DNA of 9,855 nucleotides from an uncultured Rhizobiaceae group bacterium (GCA_905479965.1 CAJQOR010000503.1:1-9855), one strand, 5' to 3'; counted from the first letter of the stretch, positions 1 through 5,972 are shown. Notes: generated by a model not told the origin, from the letters alone. Numbers and translations are program-made.

Positions 1-481
1 TCGGTTCAGGTTCGCCGGAGTTTAATTTGCCGTTGCGCGCCAGTATTTTTAGGCGTGGTTGATGCCGCGCTTCGTACATGTGCTTTGCCCAGAGCGCAAA
101 AAGTGGCGTAAAAAGCTCAATTTTGGCTTGAATATCAATTGTATCAGTCAACAATGCGCCCCCTTCATGGGGTGTGATTGTCAGGCGGTGCTGCCAATGC
201 TTGACACCAGATCCACGCTCATTTGATAAAAACACCATTTTTTCATGATCGCATTCAACAACCTGCATATAGTATGGTTGCTTGGGAAGTTTCCCAAACA
301 GTGAGACCATCACCTCAATGGATTGACCTTGATAGAGCGTACCATCTGGAAGCCCCTCAAAGGTGACCATGTGTTCGGTGACCTCGCGAAGTGCATCAAA
401 ATCAATGGCCAGTTCCCAAACGTCTTTGGGTGCTGCTGGATAAAAATGTTTGAGGGTAACGGACTTCATGGGTTCACGCAT
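1..481 (-). CDS. SRPBCC (START/Bet v1-like) family protein, C-terminus cut by the window edge
   Basis: The reading frame from ATG at 481 stays open to base 1 (about 160 codons), so the stop lies outside the window. It begins MREPMKSVTLKHFYPAAPKD, then VWELAIDFDALREVTEHMV, the usual opening of the SRPBCC/polyketide-cyclase-like fold: a first strand, then a short helix with the 'vW..l.D...l' pattern. Later parts fit the alternating strands of the fold (YMQVVECDHEKMVFLSNE, HRLTITPHEGGALLTDTIDI) and its long C-terminal helix (TPLFALWAKHMYEARHQPRL). Such proteins bind hydrophobic ligands in a cavity; no substrate can be named here. A second in-frame ATG at 469 (MKSVTL) is an equally good start; neither has a clear Shine-Dalgarno sequence. 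The thermonuclease gene lies 43 bp upstream on the same strand, so co-transcription is likely. Family call fairly sure, function unknown. Confidence 0.72.
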   Translation of the reverse strand, partial: MREPMKSVTLKHFYPAAPKDVWELAIDFDALREVTEHMVTFEGLPDGTLYQGQSIEVMVSLFGKLPKQPYYMQVVECDHEKMVFLSNERGSGVKHWQHRLTITPHEGGALLTDTIDIQAKIELFTPLFALWAKHMYEARHQPRLKILARNGKLNSGEPEP

Positions 482-524
482 TTTGAATTGTTTTTTAAAA
501 CTTAAACGAAAAACACAAATATAA

Positions 525-995
525 TCAACGTAAATTTGAATAATAACCTTTGGTAAAGCGAAAATACTCTTTCACATTGCCAGACTTGATCAATTCATGA
601 TTGAGTTCAATGCCATCCTGGAAATAACAACGTCCAAGGGTACGGCCATATTTATCGCTGCCAACAATTTCAACGCGCAACTTTCGACCAAAAGCAAGAT
701 CACGCAGGCTTTGTGTTGCTGCATTATATCCCACTTCGTGGCGCTCAGGGGCATTCACGCCCCAAAGGCGCACTTGTTTGTCATGGTTATCTATATATAG
801 GCTATCGCCATCAATGACCTTGTGGACGACACCAACCACGACATCATCGATCCGGTCATAATGAGCGGTGCCACGTTCTTTTTCTGCACGTTTTGCCCGC
901 GCTTCCTCCATTCCATGTTTTCCAGCACGAATAATGTGCGGCAAGGCGCGTTGCAAAGCAGGAAGGGCTAAGGTTGTGAGCAAAAATCGTAGCAT
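525..995 (-). CDS. Thermonuclease-family (SNase-like) protein
   Basis: A 156-residue protein with a staphylococcal-nuclease fold from about residue 52 to 145. Visible signatures are VIDGDSLYI (61-68, with D64 matching the metal ligand D21 of staphylococcal nuclease), RLWGVNAPE (76-84) and DKYGR (114-118). R76, E84 and R118 match the catalytic Arg35, Glu43 and Arg87, so phosphodiesterase activity is plausible. The position of calcium ligand Asp40 is Asn81 here (GVNAPE rather than the usual G-[IV]-DAPE). The N-terminal 28 residues are hydrophobic and basic with no clear signal-peptidase site, followed by a charged stretch (GMEEARAKRAEKERG), so the protein may be membrane-tethered or exported by a non-cleaved anchor; this is inference. 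Start ATG 995 has no obvious Shine-Dalgarno sequence. It is divergent from the YbaK gene and precedes the SRPBCC gene. Confidence 0.88.
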   Translation of the reverse strand: MLRFLLTTLALPALQRALPHIIRAGKHGMEEARAKRAEKERGTAHYDRIDDVVVGVVHKVIDGDSLYIDNHDKQVRLWGVNAPERHEVGYNAATQSLRDLAFGRKLRVEIVGSDKYGRTLGRCYFQDGIELNHELIKSGNVKEYFRFTKGYYSNLR

Positions 996-1089
996 TTAAA
1001 AAAATCATTCGAGGTTTTGGTTCTATGATTATATAATTTGGAATCATAAGACTACAAGGTTGAAGATTAGGCGCTTTAAGGTCATTACC
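996..1089. promoter_or_regulatory. Divergent promoter region between thermonuclease and ybaK-like genes, with a 7-bp dyad
   Basis: The 94-bp gap holds a perfect -10 hexamer TATAAT at 1032-1037 in plus orientation, 53 bp before the YbaK start; the matching -35 region is weak (TTCGAG at 1008-1013). The hexamer lies inside an inverted repeat TATGATT (1024-1030) / AATCATA (1042-1048) with an 11-base spacer, which could be an operator or a chance AT-rich dyad. No protein can be assigned to it. The Shine-Dalgarno AAGG at 1078-1081, 8 bases before ATG 1090, decides the YbaK start. Confidence 0.4.
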
Positions 1090-1557
1090 ATGTCAAAAAG
1101 CCTAAAACGAGTTGAAAAGGCGTTGGTGGATGCAGGTTTAACCACCCAGATAAAACGCATGCCTGAAAGTACTCGCACGGCTGAGGAAGCGGCCGAAGCT
1201 TGCGATTGTGCGGTAGGACAGATTGTCAAATCTTTGGTATTTATCGGTAAAGACAGCGGTGTGATAAATCTATTACTGGTCTCAGGTGATCATCAGGTCG
1301 ATATAACCGCGGTTAAAGCCACCATTGGCGAAGAACTGGGAAGGGCAGATGCACGAGCGGTCCGCGATGTGACAGGGGTTGCAATTGGCGGCGTGTCACC
1401 AATTGGGCATTTAACCCCGCTTGCAACCTATATGGATGCACATTTGCTCGATTTTGACGTGGTTTGGGCTGCCGCTGGCGCTCCAAACGCTGTATTTAAT
1501 ATCGACCCGAATGTTTTGTTAGACATAACCTGTGCAACCAAGCTGAGTGTAAAATGA
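1090..1557 (+). CDS. YbaK/EbsC-family aminoacyl-tRNA editing (deacylase) protein
   Basis: A 155-residue free-standing editing-domain protein. Members hydrolyse mischarged tRNAs in the cytoplasm, such as Cys-tRNA(Pro) or Ala-tRNA(Pro), and so protect proline decoding. Seen: an N-terminal helix (MSKSLKRVEKALVDAGL), the segment AVGQIVKSLVF with K47 at the conserved lysine position, the VSGDHQVD turn (64-71), and GGVSPIGH (100-107), the family's glycine/proline loop; the C-terminal AAAGAPNAVFNI ends in the usual final strands. The start at 1090 is chosen over an upstream in-frame TTG (1060) because AAGG sits 8 bases before it and the family starts there. The LysE-family gene begins 9 bases after the stop, so the two are probably one operon; the link is not obvious functionally. 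Which tRNA is edited cannot be read from the sequence. Confidence 0.9.
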   Translation: MSKSLKRVEKALVDAGLTTQIKRMPESTRTAEEAAEACDCAVGQIVKSLVFIGKDSGVINLLLVSGDHQVDITAVKATIGEELGRADARAVRDVTGVAIGGVSPIGHLTPLATYMDAHLLDFDVVWAAAGAPNAVFNIDPNVLLDITCATKLSVK

Positions 1558-1566
1558 GAATAGAAC

Positions 1567-2226
1567 GTGTTTTTTGAGGAGTTATTCAATTCAAACATTA
1601 TATCTTTCATGTTGTTGGCTGCCCTTATGGTCATGTCGCCCGGACCTAACGGTGTGCTAATTGCGAAGACAGTACCAACATCGGGAAGGGCGGCTGGTTT
1701 TGCCAATGTCGCGGGCTTTTTCGCAAGTTTTTATGTCCATGGTACTTTTGCAATATTTGGCATTTCCGTGCTGCTGACGCAAAGCGCTACTGCCTTTATG
1801 ATTGTCAAATATTTAGGCGCCGCTTATTTGTGTTGGATTGGTATTAAAGCAATATATTCAGCCATCAAAGGTGATGCCTCTATTGATGATGTTTCTCCGG
1901 CAAAGCGTAAACGCACTTTGGTCAAAGCTTTTTTGGAAGGTTTTCTAACCAATGCATTAAACCCCAAAGTATCGCTATTTTATCTCTCCGCATTTCCGCA
2001 ATTCATACATATCGGACAGGACAGTGTCGCGCTCGCTTATGGTTTTGTGACATCGCAGGCCTTATTAAACGCCATTTGGTTTTCATCCATGGCAATCTTG
2101 GTCGCAAAACTGTCGAATGTGGCGCGTAGTGATAAGTTTAAACTGAACTTCAAACGTTGGTTGAATGGTGTGACGGGTGCAGTTTTCATCGGATTTGGTA
2201 TTGGTTTGGCGCGCTTTAAACCTTAG
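1567..2226 (+). CDS. LysE/RhtB-family amino-acid exporter
   Basis: A 219-residue inner-membrane protein of the LysE translocator family, which exports amino acids or related metabolites. The signature is in the first helix: FMLLAALMVMSPGPNGVLI, with SPGPN at about 24-28. The second helix (VAGFFASFYVHGTFAIFGI) is followed by VKYLGAAYLCWIGIKAI and, after a charged loop, by FLEGFLTNALNPKVSLFYLSAFPQF, where the NxLNPK block is typical of the family. Two hydrophobic helices close the protein. Length is close to the usual 200-210. The start is a GTG, 9 bases after the upstream stop; the next in-frame start (ATG 1609) would remove part of the first helix. Substrate unknown. Its stop overlaps that of the converging TauE-family gene. 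Confidence 0.9.
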   Translation: MFFEELFNSNIISFMLLAALMVMSPGPNGVLIAKTVPTSGRAAGFANVAGFFASFYVHGTFAIFGISVLLTQSATAFMIVKYLGAAYLCWIGIKAIYSAIKGDASIDDVSPAKRKRTLVKAFLEGFLTNALNPKVSLFYLSAFPQFIHIGQDSVALAYGFVTSQALLNAIWFSSMAILVAKLSNVARSDKFKLNFKRWLNGVTGAVFIGFGIGLARFKP

Positions 2227-2984
2227 CTCAAAAGTTGCCGTGATAAGCCAGCAAGACAAATAGCGATTAAAACCAAAAGACACACGGGTTTGTAATACTT
2301 CTGCAAGGAAGGTTGGAAGAAATAGCTGCCAAACACAATCCCGCAAATGACAAATGGGGTCATAAGAACGGCGCGTTTGAACGCGTCAACAGTCAAAAGC
2401 CCATATAAAAGTTGGAATATGATGTTTCCAAGAATGGAAATCATCAAATACATCACCAATGTGCCGCGCATTTCGCTTGCTGCCCGATCGCGCGCTAAAA
2501 TATACAGTGCCGCCACCATGCCACCAACGGAAGCAATATTGGCCATGCCAGCGCCCGTACCAGCAATATAAGGTCCCGCTTTTCCATCTAAAATGCTCGC
2601 TTTGATTTTCATAAACAATAAAAGCGCAAGGCTAGTTATGACACACAGCGCGACGATACGAGATGTTTCCTGATCGATGTTTGTTAAAACAAAATAACCG
2701 ATCGGCGTGCCAATAACACTGCCGATCACCATGGCCCAAACCACACGCATATCAGCGTTTTTAGCACCATCACGCATCATAACCAAGGATGCGATAATTT
2801 CCAAAAGAAGGCATATTGCAACCATTTCAATGGGTGCAATGAAATTGGCAAGGATTGCCATGAGAGCTGCAGACAAAGCAAAGCCGGTGAAGCCGCGAAT
2901 GATACCTGCAAATAGGCTGGTTGCTAGGACGATCCATAAAAGATCTGGTGTAAGATTAGTAAATTCTGAAATGGTATTAAGCAA
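2223..2984 (-). CDS. TauE/SafE-family sulfite/organic anion exporter-like permease
   Basis: A 253-residue polytopic membrane protein, about eight hydrophobic segments. The two family repeats are visible: FAGIIRGFTGFALSAALMAIL (residues 25-45) and, after a central loop (SILDGKAG), YIAGTGAGMANIASVGGMV (139-157), the glycine-rich halves typical of TauE/SafE transporters. The family moves sulfite, sulfonates, taurine-derived products or other anions; the substrate here is not evident. The only start consistent with a full first helix is TTG at 2984: the frame upstream reaches a stop at 3003-3005 with no ATG or GTG between, and an AGG lies about 9 bases before the TTG. The stop TAA (2225-2223) overlaps the TAG of the convergent LysE gene, so neither gene has room for its own terminator. 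Confidence 0.88.
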   Translation of the reverse strand: MLNTISEFTNLTPDLLWIVLATSLFAGIIRGFTGFALSAALMAILANFIAPIEMVAICLLLEIIASLVMMRDGAKNADMRVVWAMVIGSVIGTPIGYFVLTNIDQETSRIVALCVITSLALLLFMKIKASILDGKAGPYIAGTGAGMANIASVGGMVAALYILARDRAASEMRGTLVMYLMISILGNIIFQLLYGLLTVDAFKRAVLMTPFVICGIVFGSYFFQPSLQKYYKPVCLLVLIAICLAGLSRQLLS

Positions 2985-3010
2985 AGATGTGCGCCTATTT
3001 GGTTAGGACT

Positions 3011-3016
3011 TATAAT
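3011..3016 (+). promoter_or_regulatory. Candidate -10 element of the Gfa-like gene
   Basis: A perfect TATAAT lies 55 bp before the ATG at 3072. No convincing -35 is visible 16-18 bp upstream. On the other strand the overlapping bases read TATAAG (3014-3009) and could serve the TauE-family gene that diverges here. Assignment is by sequence match only. Confidence 0.3.
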
Positions 3017-3071
3017 GGGATAAAAAAGGCGCTAAAGATAGTGGCAATGCGTGCAAAAGATGAGGCCAATT

Positions 3072-3524
3072 ATGAGTGAAATTACAGGTGGCTGCCAATG
3101 TGGTGCCATACGTTATAAAACAAAGAGTTTGGGACGCGCTTCTATTTGCCATTGTTGAATGTGCCAAAAGGCATTTGGCGGTTTTTTTGGCCCGCTGGTC
3201 AGTGCAAATGGGCTTGAATGGACACGCGGTGATCGCAGTATTTTTCACTCGTCAAATCGTAATTGGCGCGGGTTTTGTTCCAAATGCGGAACTCAGCTGA
3301 CGTATGAATTTAAAAGCGAAAACGGTGAAGGGGTAGAGTTATCCATAGGCTCGCTCGATAATCCCGATCTTGCTCCGCCAGCGGTACAGGTTAACTTAGA
3401 CGCTAAACGCCATTTCCTCGATAGTTTGTTTGCGTTGCCTGGCGTTGAACCCATGCAGCATGCAAGTGACGAGACGTGGAACCAGGGTGTGATTTCAAAT
3501 CAACACCCTGATTTTGATACGTAA
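3072..3524 (+). pseudogene. Gfa-like (Mss4-fold) zinc protein interrupted by an in-frame TGA
   Basis: Reading from ATG 3072 (GAGG at 3062-3065, 6-base spacing) gives MSEITGGCQCGAIRYKTKSL, then GRASICHC and a TGA at 3156-3158. The same frame continues at once with MCQKAFGGFFGPLVSANGLE and runs 121 residues to TAA at 3524. The joined product, 150 codons with the TGA counted, has the complete Gfa family pattern: CxC (C8, C10), CHCxxC across the TGA (C26, C28, C31) and CSKCGT near the middle, which are zinc ligands. Members include a glutathione/formaldehyde protein and many of unknown role. The TGA sits at the non-cysteine position after CHC, where Arg or Ser is common, so CGA to TGA is the simplest explanation. 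A stop-start junction TGAATG could let the 121-residue part be made by reinitiation, but it would lack four zinc cysteines. A sequencing error is the other possibility. Confidence 0.83.
3483..3510. repeat. Strong hairpin inside the 3' end of the Gfa-like gene
   Basis: CAGGGTG (3483-3489) pairs with CACCCTG (3504-3510) and TGATTT (3490-3495) pairs with AAATCA (3497-3502); only C3496 is unpaired at the tip (in practice a few more bases open) and A3503 is bulged. The plus-strand continuation is ATTTTGAT, so it resembles a weak intrinsic terminator lying about 12 bases before the stop codon. It may terminate transcripts arriving from the converging SDR gene or from this gene. Only 4 bases separate the two stop codons, so there is no other place for a terminator. 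Confidence 0.45.
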
Positions 3525-3528
3525 AGCG

Positions 3529-4281
3529 CTAAACTTTGTTGATGGAATTACCACCATCAGCAATCAGAGCGCTTCCCGTAATAAACGAAGCATCATCTGA
3601 GAGTAAAAATGCCGCTACTTTTGCTATTTCGTCTGGTTCTGCCATGCGTTTAAGTGCGTGTAGTCCAGCAACCCACTCATGCGTTTGCGGATCATCACCT
3701 GCCATTTGCGTTTTTGTGCCACCCGGCAGCAGCGAATTTATGCGAATGTTGTCCGTGCCGTGTTCGACAGCTAGGCTTTGCGTGAAACCAATTAAACCCG
3801 CTTTTGCCGCCGCATATGCTGCCATCCCAGGTAAACCAATTGTATGTCCAACAAAGGACGATGTGAAGACAATTGAACCCCCATTAGCATCCTTGATTGC
3901 GGGGATTTGATGCTTGGCTGCGTGATAAGCGCTTGTGAGGTTAACGGACATGACATTTGACCAATTGGCATCACTCATTTCGATCAATGGCACCATATCG
4001 CCGATCATACCGGCATTGTTAAAAGCACCATCCAAATGACCATAAGTATCAAGCGCCATTGAGACAAGATCCTCAGCATATTGCCCATCGGAAACATCGC
4101 CAGCAAGGTAAGTCGCGCGACCGCCTGCGGTATTAATTTCCTTTACAATTGTTTGTAATAACTCGCTTCTACGGGCACCTAAGACCACATTGGCTCCATG
4201 CTTTGTAAACAAATGAGCAGCGGAAGCTCCGATCCCGCTGCTTGCACCAGTTATAATGATTGTTTTGTCGATTAGTTTCAT
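3529..4281 (-). CDS. SDR-family NAD(P)-dependent oxidoreductase
   Basis: A 250-residue classical short-chain dehydrogenase/reductase. Seen: the cofactor loop TGASSGIG (11-18), GARRS (35-39), whose two arginines after the second strand suggest NADP(H) preference, D62 in AGDVSD, NNAG (88-91), N114, the serine pair S141/S142, and YAAAK with Y156 and K160 as catalytic residues; the end ADGGNSINKV matches the family. The substrate is unknown; close relatives include general ketone/aldehyde reductases and 3-oxoacyl-reductase-like enzymes. The start at 4281 is set by GGAG (4292-4289), 7 bases upstream, and by the normal family N-terminus; an in-frame extension to 4464 is not used because it would run through the end of the upstream gene. 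The membrane protein gene ends 49 bp upstream on the same strand, so the two are probably one operon controlled by the divergent HxlR regulator. Confidence 0.92.
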   Translation of the reverse strand: MKLIDKTIIITGASSGIGASAAHLFTKHGANVVLGARRSELLQTIVKEINTAGGRATYLAGDVSDGQYAEDLVSMALDTYGHLDGAFNNAGMIGDMVPLIEMSDANWSNVMSVNLTSAYHAAKHQIPAIKDANGGSIVFTSSFVGHTIGLPGMAAYAAAKAGLIGFTQSLAVEHGTDNIRINSLLPGGTKTQMAGDDPQTHEWVAGLHALKRMAEPDEIAKVAAFLLSDDASFITGSALIADGGNSINKV

Positions 4282-4330
4282 TTTCCGTCTCCATATTTTA
4301 TGAAATCGAAGACGATATATGCGAACAAAC

Positions 4331-5050
4331 TTAGAGCTCACCACCCGAAACTTGCAGGCGGTTTTCTGTTTTACTCTGGGGCTTAGATTGAAGCCAAAGA
4401 ACTCTGAATGTAAGCAAATGCAAGATAATTCCAATGGGTGGTCCAATAAACAAGGGTATTGCACTCACGGGAAAATCATCGGTGTGCGGTCCACCATAAA
4501 TCTGTGCTGTAAGAGGTGCTAATATTAGATCACCAATGCCGATAAAACACCATAAAACAACGGCGATTTGCCATAGTTGGATGCGCTTATATGCCATAAA
4601 GGCAACCGGAATTGCCAACATCCCGGTTAACACATCACCCCAACCGGCATTTATGGCAAATTCTCTTGAAAGATAGCTGTTAAACACAAAGTGGGAGATG
4701 AGAAATAGTGCTCCCAAATTGCGATAGATTTGTACCCCGACTAATCTATGCAACCTCACATGGCTTAAGAGTTGAGATACGGGAGATGTAAATGATAACG
4801 CCAAGATAGTGACCAATGGAATCACTAAAGAAGGGATGATCCAGATGATATTATTATCATCAAGTAAAACCGCATATAAGTTGGCTATAATCGCCCATAT
4901 CCATAACCCGGTGACAAGTTTGCTTGCCGTTCTCTCACCTTGCTCTCCCATTGTTTTTCCGGCAAGTTTCAGCGTCTTTCCAAGATGTAGTAAAACGCCA
5001 ATGGTTACGCCATAGATGATGATAAAAAAGAGAATATCTTCTGCACTCAT
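4331..5050 (-). CDS. Multi-pass membrane protein of unknown function
   Basis: A 239-residue protein with about seven hydrophobic segments (near residues 4-22, 44-62, 68-87, 110-126, 134-153, 158-177 and 195-220), so an inner-membrane protein. The segment RNLGALFLISHFVFNSYLSR followed by NAGWGDVLTGMLAIPVAF resembles a recurrent motif in uncharacterised bacterial membrane proteins (R..G..FL then AG.GD...G..A), but I cannot give a function. Short polar ends: MSAED at the start and a charged tail (QSKPQSKTENRLQVSGGEL). The start at 5050 is preferred because AGGA (5062-5059) is 8 bases upstream; extending the frame to 5167 would overlap the divergent regulator and is not credible. It is first in a probable operon with the SDR gene and shares a promoter region with the HxlR gene, suggesting joint induction by the signal that regulator senses. 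Confidence 0.78.
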   Translation of the reverse strand: MSAEDILFFIIIYGVTIGVLLHLGKTLKLAGKTMGEQGERTASKLVTGLWIWAIIANLYAVLLDDNNIIWIIPSLVIPLVTILALSFTSPVSQLLSHVRLHRLVGVQIYRNLGALFLISHFVFNSYLSREFAINAGWGDVLTGMLAIPVAFMAYKRIQLWQIAVVLWCFIGIGDLILAPLTAQIYGGPHTDDFPVSAIPLFIGPPIGIILHLLTFRVLWLQSKPQSKTENRLQVSGGEL

Positions 5051-5086
5051 TTGTATTGTCCTATAGTTAATATAAAAATGATAGTG

Positions 5087-5103
5087 ACTATAATAATTAT
5101 AGT
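5087..5103. promoter_or_regulatory. 17-bp palindrome, likely HxlR operator
   Basis: ACTATAAT (5087-5094), one central base, ATTATAGT (5096-5103): a perfect inverted repeat in the divergent gap. It is also flanked by a direct repeat ATAGTGAC at 5081-5088 and 5099-5106 (18-bp period). It overlaps the predicted -35 of the HxlR gene and the predicted -10 of the membrane-protein gene, the position expected for an autorepressing dimeric HxlR regulator. The assignment to HxlR is inference from position and symmetry. Confidence 0.55.
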
Positions 5104-5122
5104 GACATTTAACATGAGTCAA
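5096..5122 (-). promoter_or_regulatory. Candidate promoter of the membrane protein-SDR operon
   Basis: On the minus strand TTGACT (5122-5117) is followed after 15 bases by TATAAT (5101-5096). The spacer is shorter than the usual 17, a feature seen in promoters needing help or released by a regulator. The -10 lies inside the 17-bp palindrome. The predicted start is about 40 bases before the membrane protein ATG. Confidence 0.35.
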
Positions 5123-5130
5123 TCTATATA
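5102..5130 (+). promoter_or_regulatory. Promoter of the HxlR gene, predicted leaderless transcript
   Basis: GTGACA (5102-5107, five of six matches to TTGACA), a 17-base spacer, then TATATA (5125-5130). A start about 7 bases past the -10 would fall at 5134-5137, which is the tandem ATG ATG of the HxlR gene. No Shine-Dalgarno sequence precedes those codons, which agrees with a leaderless or nearly leaderless mRNA. Confidence 0.5.
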
Positions 5131-5133
5131 TTG

Positions 5134-5454
5134 ATGATGCCTGCTTCGTATGAAATTGATTGCCCAATTGCCCAAACCCTCGACATCATTGGCGAACGGT
5201 GGACGATAATGTTACTACGAGATTTATTTTTACAGGGGCCGCGGCGTTATCAAGATTTTCAAGAAAACTTCCCGGGTATTAGTCCAAACACGCTCTCAGA
5301 TCGCTTAAAAAAGCTCGAGTTGGAGGGCATTGTTGTGCGTGAAGTTTATCAAACCACACCGGTCAGAACCAATTATGTTTTGACCGAAAAAGGGCAAACT
5401 CTTGGACCTATATTGCGAGAAATACGCAAATGGGGCACCAATCAGTCGCAATAG
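5134..5454 (+). CDS. HxlR-family winged-helix transcriptional regulator
   Basis: A 106-residue DNA-binding protein that is nearly all HxlR domain: CPIAQTLDIIGERWTIMLLRDL (C10-), FLQGPRRYQDFQ, then the recognition helix region ISPNTLSDRLKKLELEGIV and the wing VREVYQTTPVRTNYVLTEKG. The single cysteine near the N-terminus (C10, just before the first helix) is at the place where electrophile- or redox-sensing members such as YodB and HypR carry their reactive cysteine, so sensing of quinones, aldehydes or oxidants is plausible but not shown. The start is one of two adjacent ATG codons (5134 or 5137) with no Shine-Dalgarno sequence. It diverges from the membrane protein-SDR operon, 83 bp away, with a palindrome between; control of both is the likely role. 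Confidence 0.92.
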   Translation: MMPASYEIDCPIAQTLDIIGERWTIMLLRDLFLQGPRRYQDFQENFPGISPNTLSDRLKKLELEGIVVREVYQTTPVRTNYVLTEKGQTLGPILREIRKWGTNQSQ

Positions 5455-5484
5455 GTTTTGGTGTAGAAAATGCGTTTTTTACTG

Positions 5485-5557
5485 CCTTACAAAAATGTAA
5501 ACTTCAACACAGATATCTGCAAACTCCATGCTCCATTTTAGGTTCATCGAAAGACGA
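5485..5557 (+). promoter_or_regulatory. Two-component-type promoter of the PepSY-regulator-kinase operon (copy 1)
   Basis: Contains CCTTACAAAAATGTAAACT (5485-5503) with the inverted repeat TTACA-N4-TGTAA (5487-5500), a -10-like CATTTTAG at 5534-5541 and TCATCGAAA at 5544-5552. All three recur with the same spacing before the 79-residue gene at 8045. CAGA at 5510-5513 is also shared and sits where the -35 would be; it does not match TTGACA, as expected of an activator-dependent promoter. TGTAAACT (5496-5503) is echoed by TGCAAACT (5518-5525), two helical turns away. Likely the binding site of the response regulator at 6006. Confidence 0.62.
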
Positions 5558-5590
5558 CACGTCTCTCAAACAAACTAGATGGAGAATAAA

Positions 5591-5923
5591 ATGATCAAGA
5601 AACTCATTATCGGAAACGTAGCTGCTGGCCTCATTTTAACAGGTGGTATCGTTGGCGTTGCAGTGGCAGATACCCAAGGCAAACAAGCGATCACCCAAGC
5701 ACCTACGCTCAGCATGATCCAGGCGATTGAAATCGCCAACACACAAGTCCCGGGCATTGTTTTAGAAGCTGAGCTTGAAAACGAAGACGGCACACAAATC
5801 TACGAGATCGAAATTGTCAATGCTGACGGTACGGAAATGGAAATCGAAATCAACGCAGATAGTGGCGAAGTGCTGCTGGTCGAAGAAGATAACGGCAAGA
5901 AAAAACGCAAATCAAAGTCGTAA
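5591..5923 (+). CDS. Exported small PepSY-domain protein
   Basis: A 110-residue protein with a signal peptide (MIKKLIIGNVAAGLILTGGI, likely cleaved after AVA at residue 26) and one PepSY domain at about 39-97: helix SMIQAIEIANTQVPGIVLEAELE, then the strands TQIYEIEIVNADGTEMEIEI and the closing NADSGEVLLVEED. The tail is strongly basic (GKKKRKSKS). PepSY domains act in the cell envelope; some modulate proteases or sit beside two-component sensors. The start at 5591 is chosen because GGAG (5581-5584) lies 6 bases before it; an upstream in-frame ATG at 5579 has no ribosome site and would prefix MENK. It is the first gene of the operon with the response regulator and kinase, and a promoter with a probable regulator site precedes it, so it may be a feedback or signal-sensing partner of the kinase. 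Confidence 0.87.
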   Translation: MIKKLIIGNVAAGLILTGGIVGVAVADTQGKQAITQAPTLSMIQAIEIANTQVPGIVLEAELENEDGTQIYEIEIVNADGTEMEIEINADSGEVLLVEEDNGKKKRKSKS

Positions 5924-5950
5924 TCGCTTTGTCAATTTCGCAATAACATT

Positions 5951-5972
5951 AGGCTGTCATTCATGGCAGCCT
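5951..5972 (+). terminator. Hairpin between the PepSY gene and the response regulator (possible attenuator)
   Basis: AGGCTGTCAT (5951-5960) pairs with ATGGCAGCCT (5963-5972) with one G-U pair; the loop is short, so the inner one or two pairs probably open. It is followed by only TTTACC, a weak U tract, so partial termination or an mRNA-stabilising 3' end for the upstream gene is more likely than full termination. It lies 27 bases after the PepSY stop and 33 before the regulator start. Confidence 0.42.

Noticed and set aside
3156..3158. Selenocysteine or reassigned TGA in the Gfa-like gene
   Set aside because: The codon is at a non-cysteine position of the zinc motif, no selenocysteine insertion hairpin was seen right after it, and TGA ends other genes in the window (525, 1555, 6687), so it is not a general sense codon.
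3076..3300. A 74-codon open frame in another plus-strand frame at the Gfa-like gene
   Set aside because: Gfa family motifs occur only in the frame of 3072 on both sides of the TGA, so this is a shadow and not evidence for a frameshift.
4282..4464. N-terminal extension of the SDR protein
   Set aside because: The SDR fold starts at 4281 with its own Shine-Dalgarno sequence; the extension overlaps the end of the upstream membrane protein and shows no domain.
5051..5167. N-terminal extension of the membrane protein
   Set aside because: It would run through the divergent promoter and into the HxlR gene; the start at 5050 has a ribosome site and begins a normal membrane protein.
5755..5870. Repeated GAAATCGAAAT-like runs in the PepSY gene
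   Set aside because: They encode the alternating Glu/Ile strands of the PepSY domain; low-complexity coding rather than a separate repeat element.
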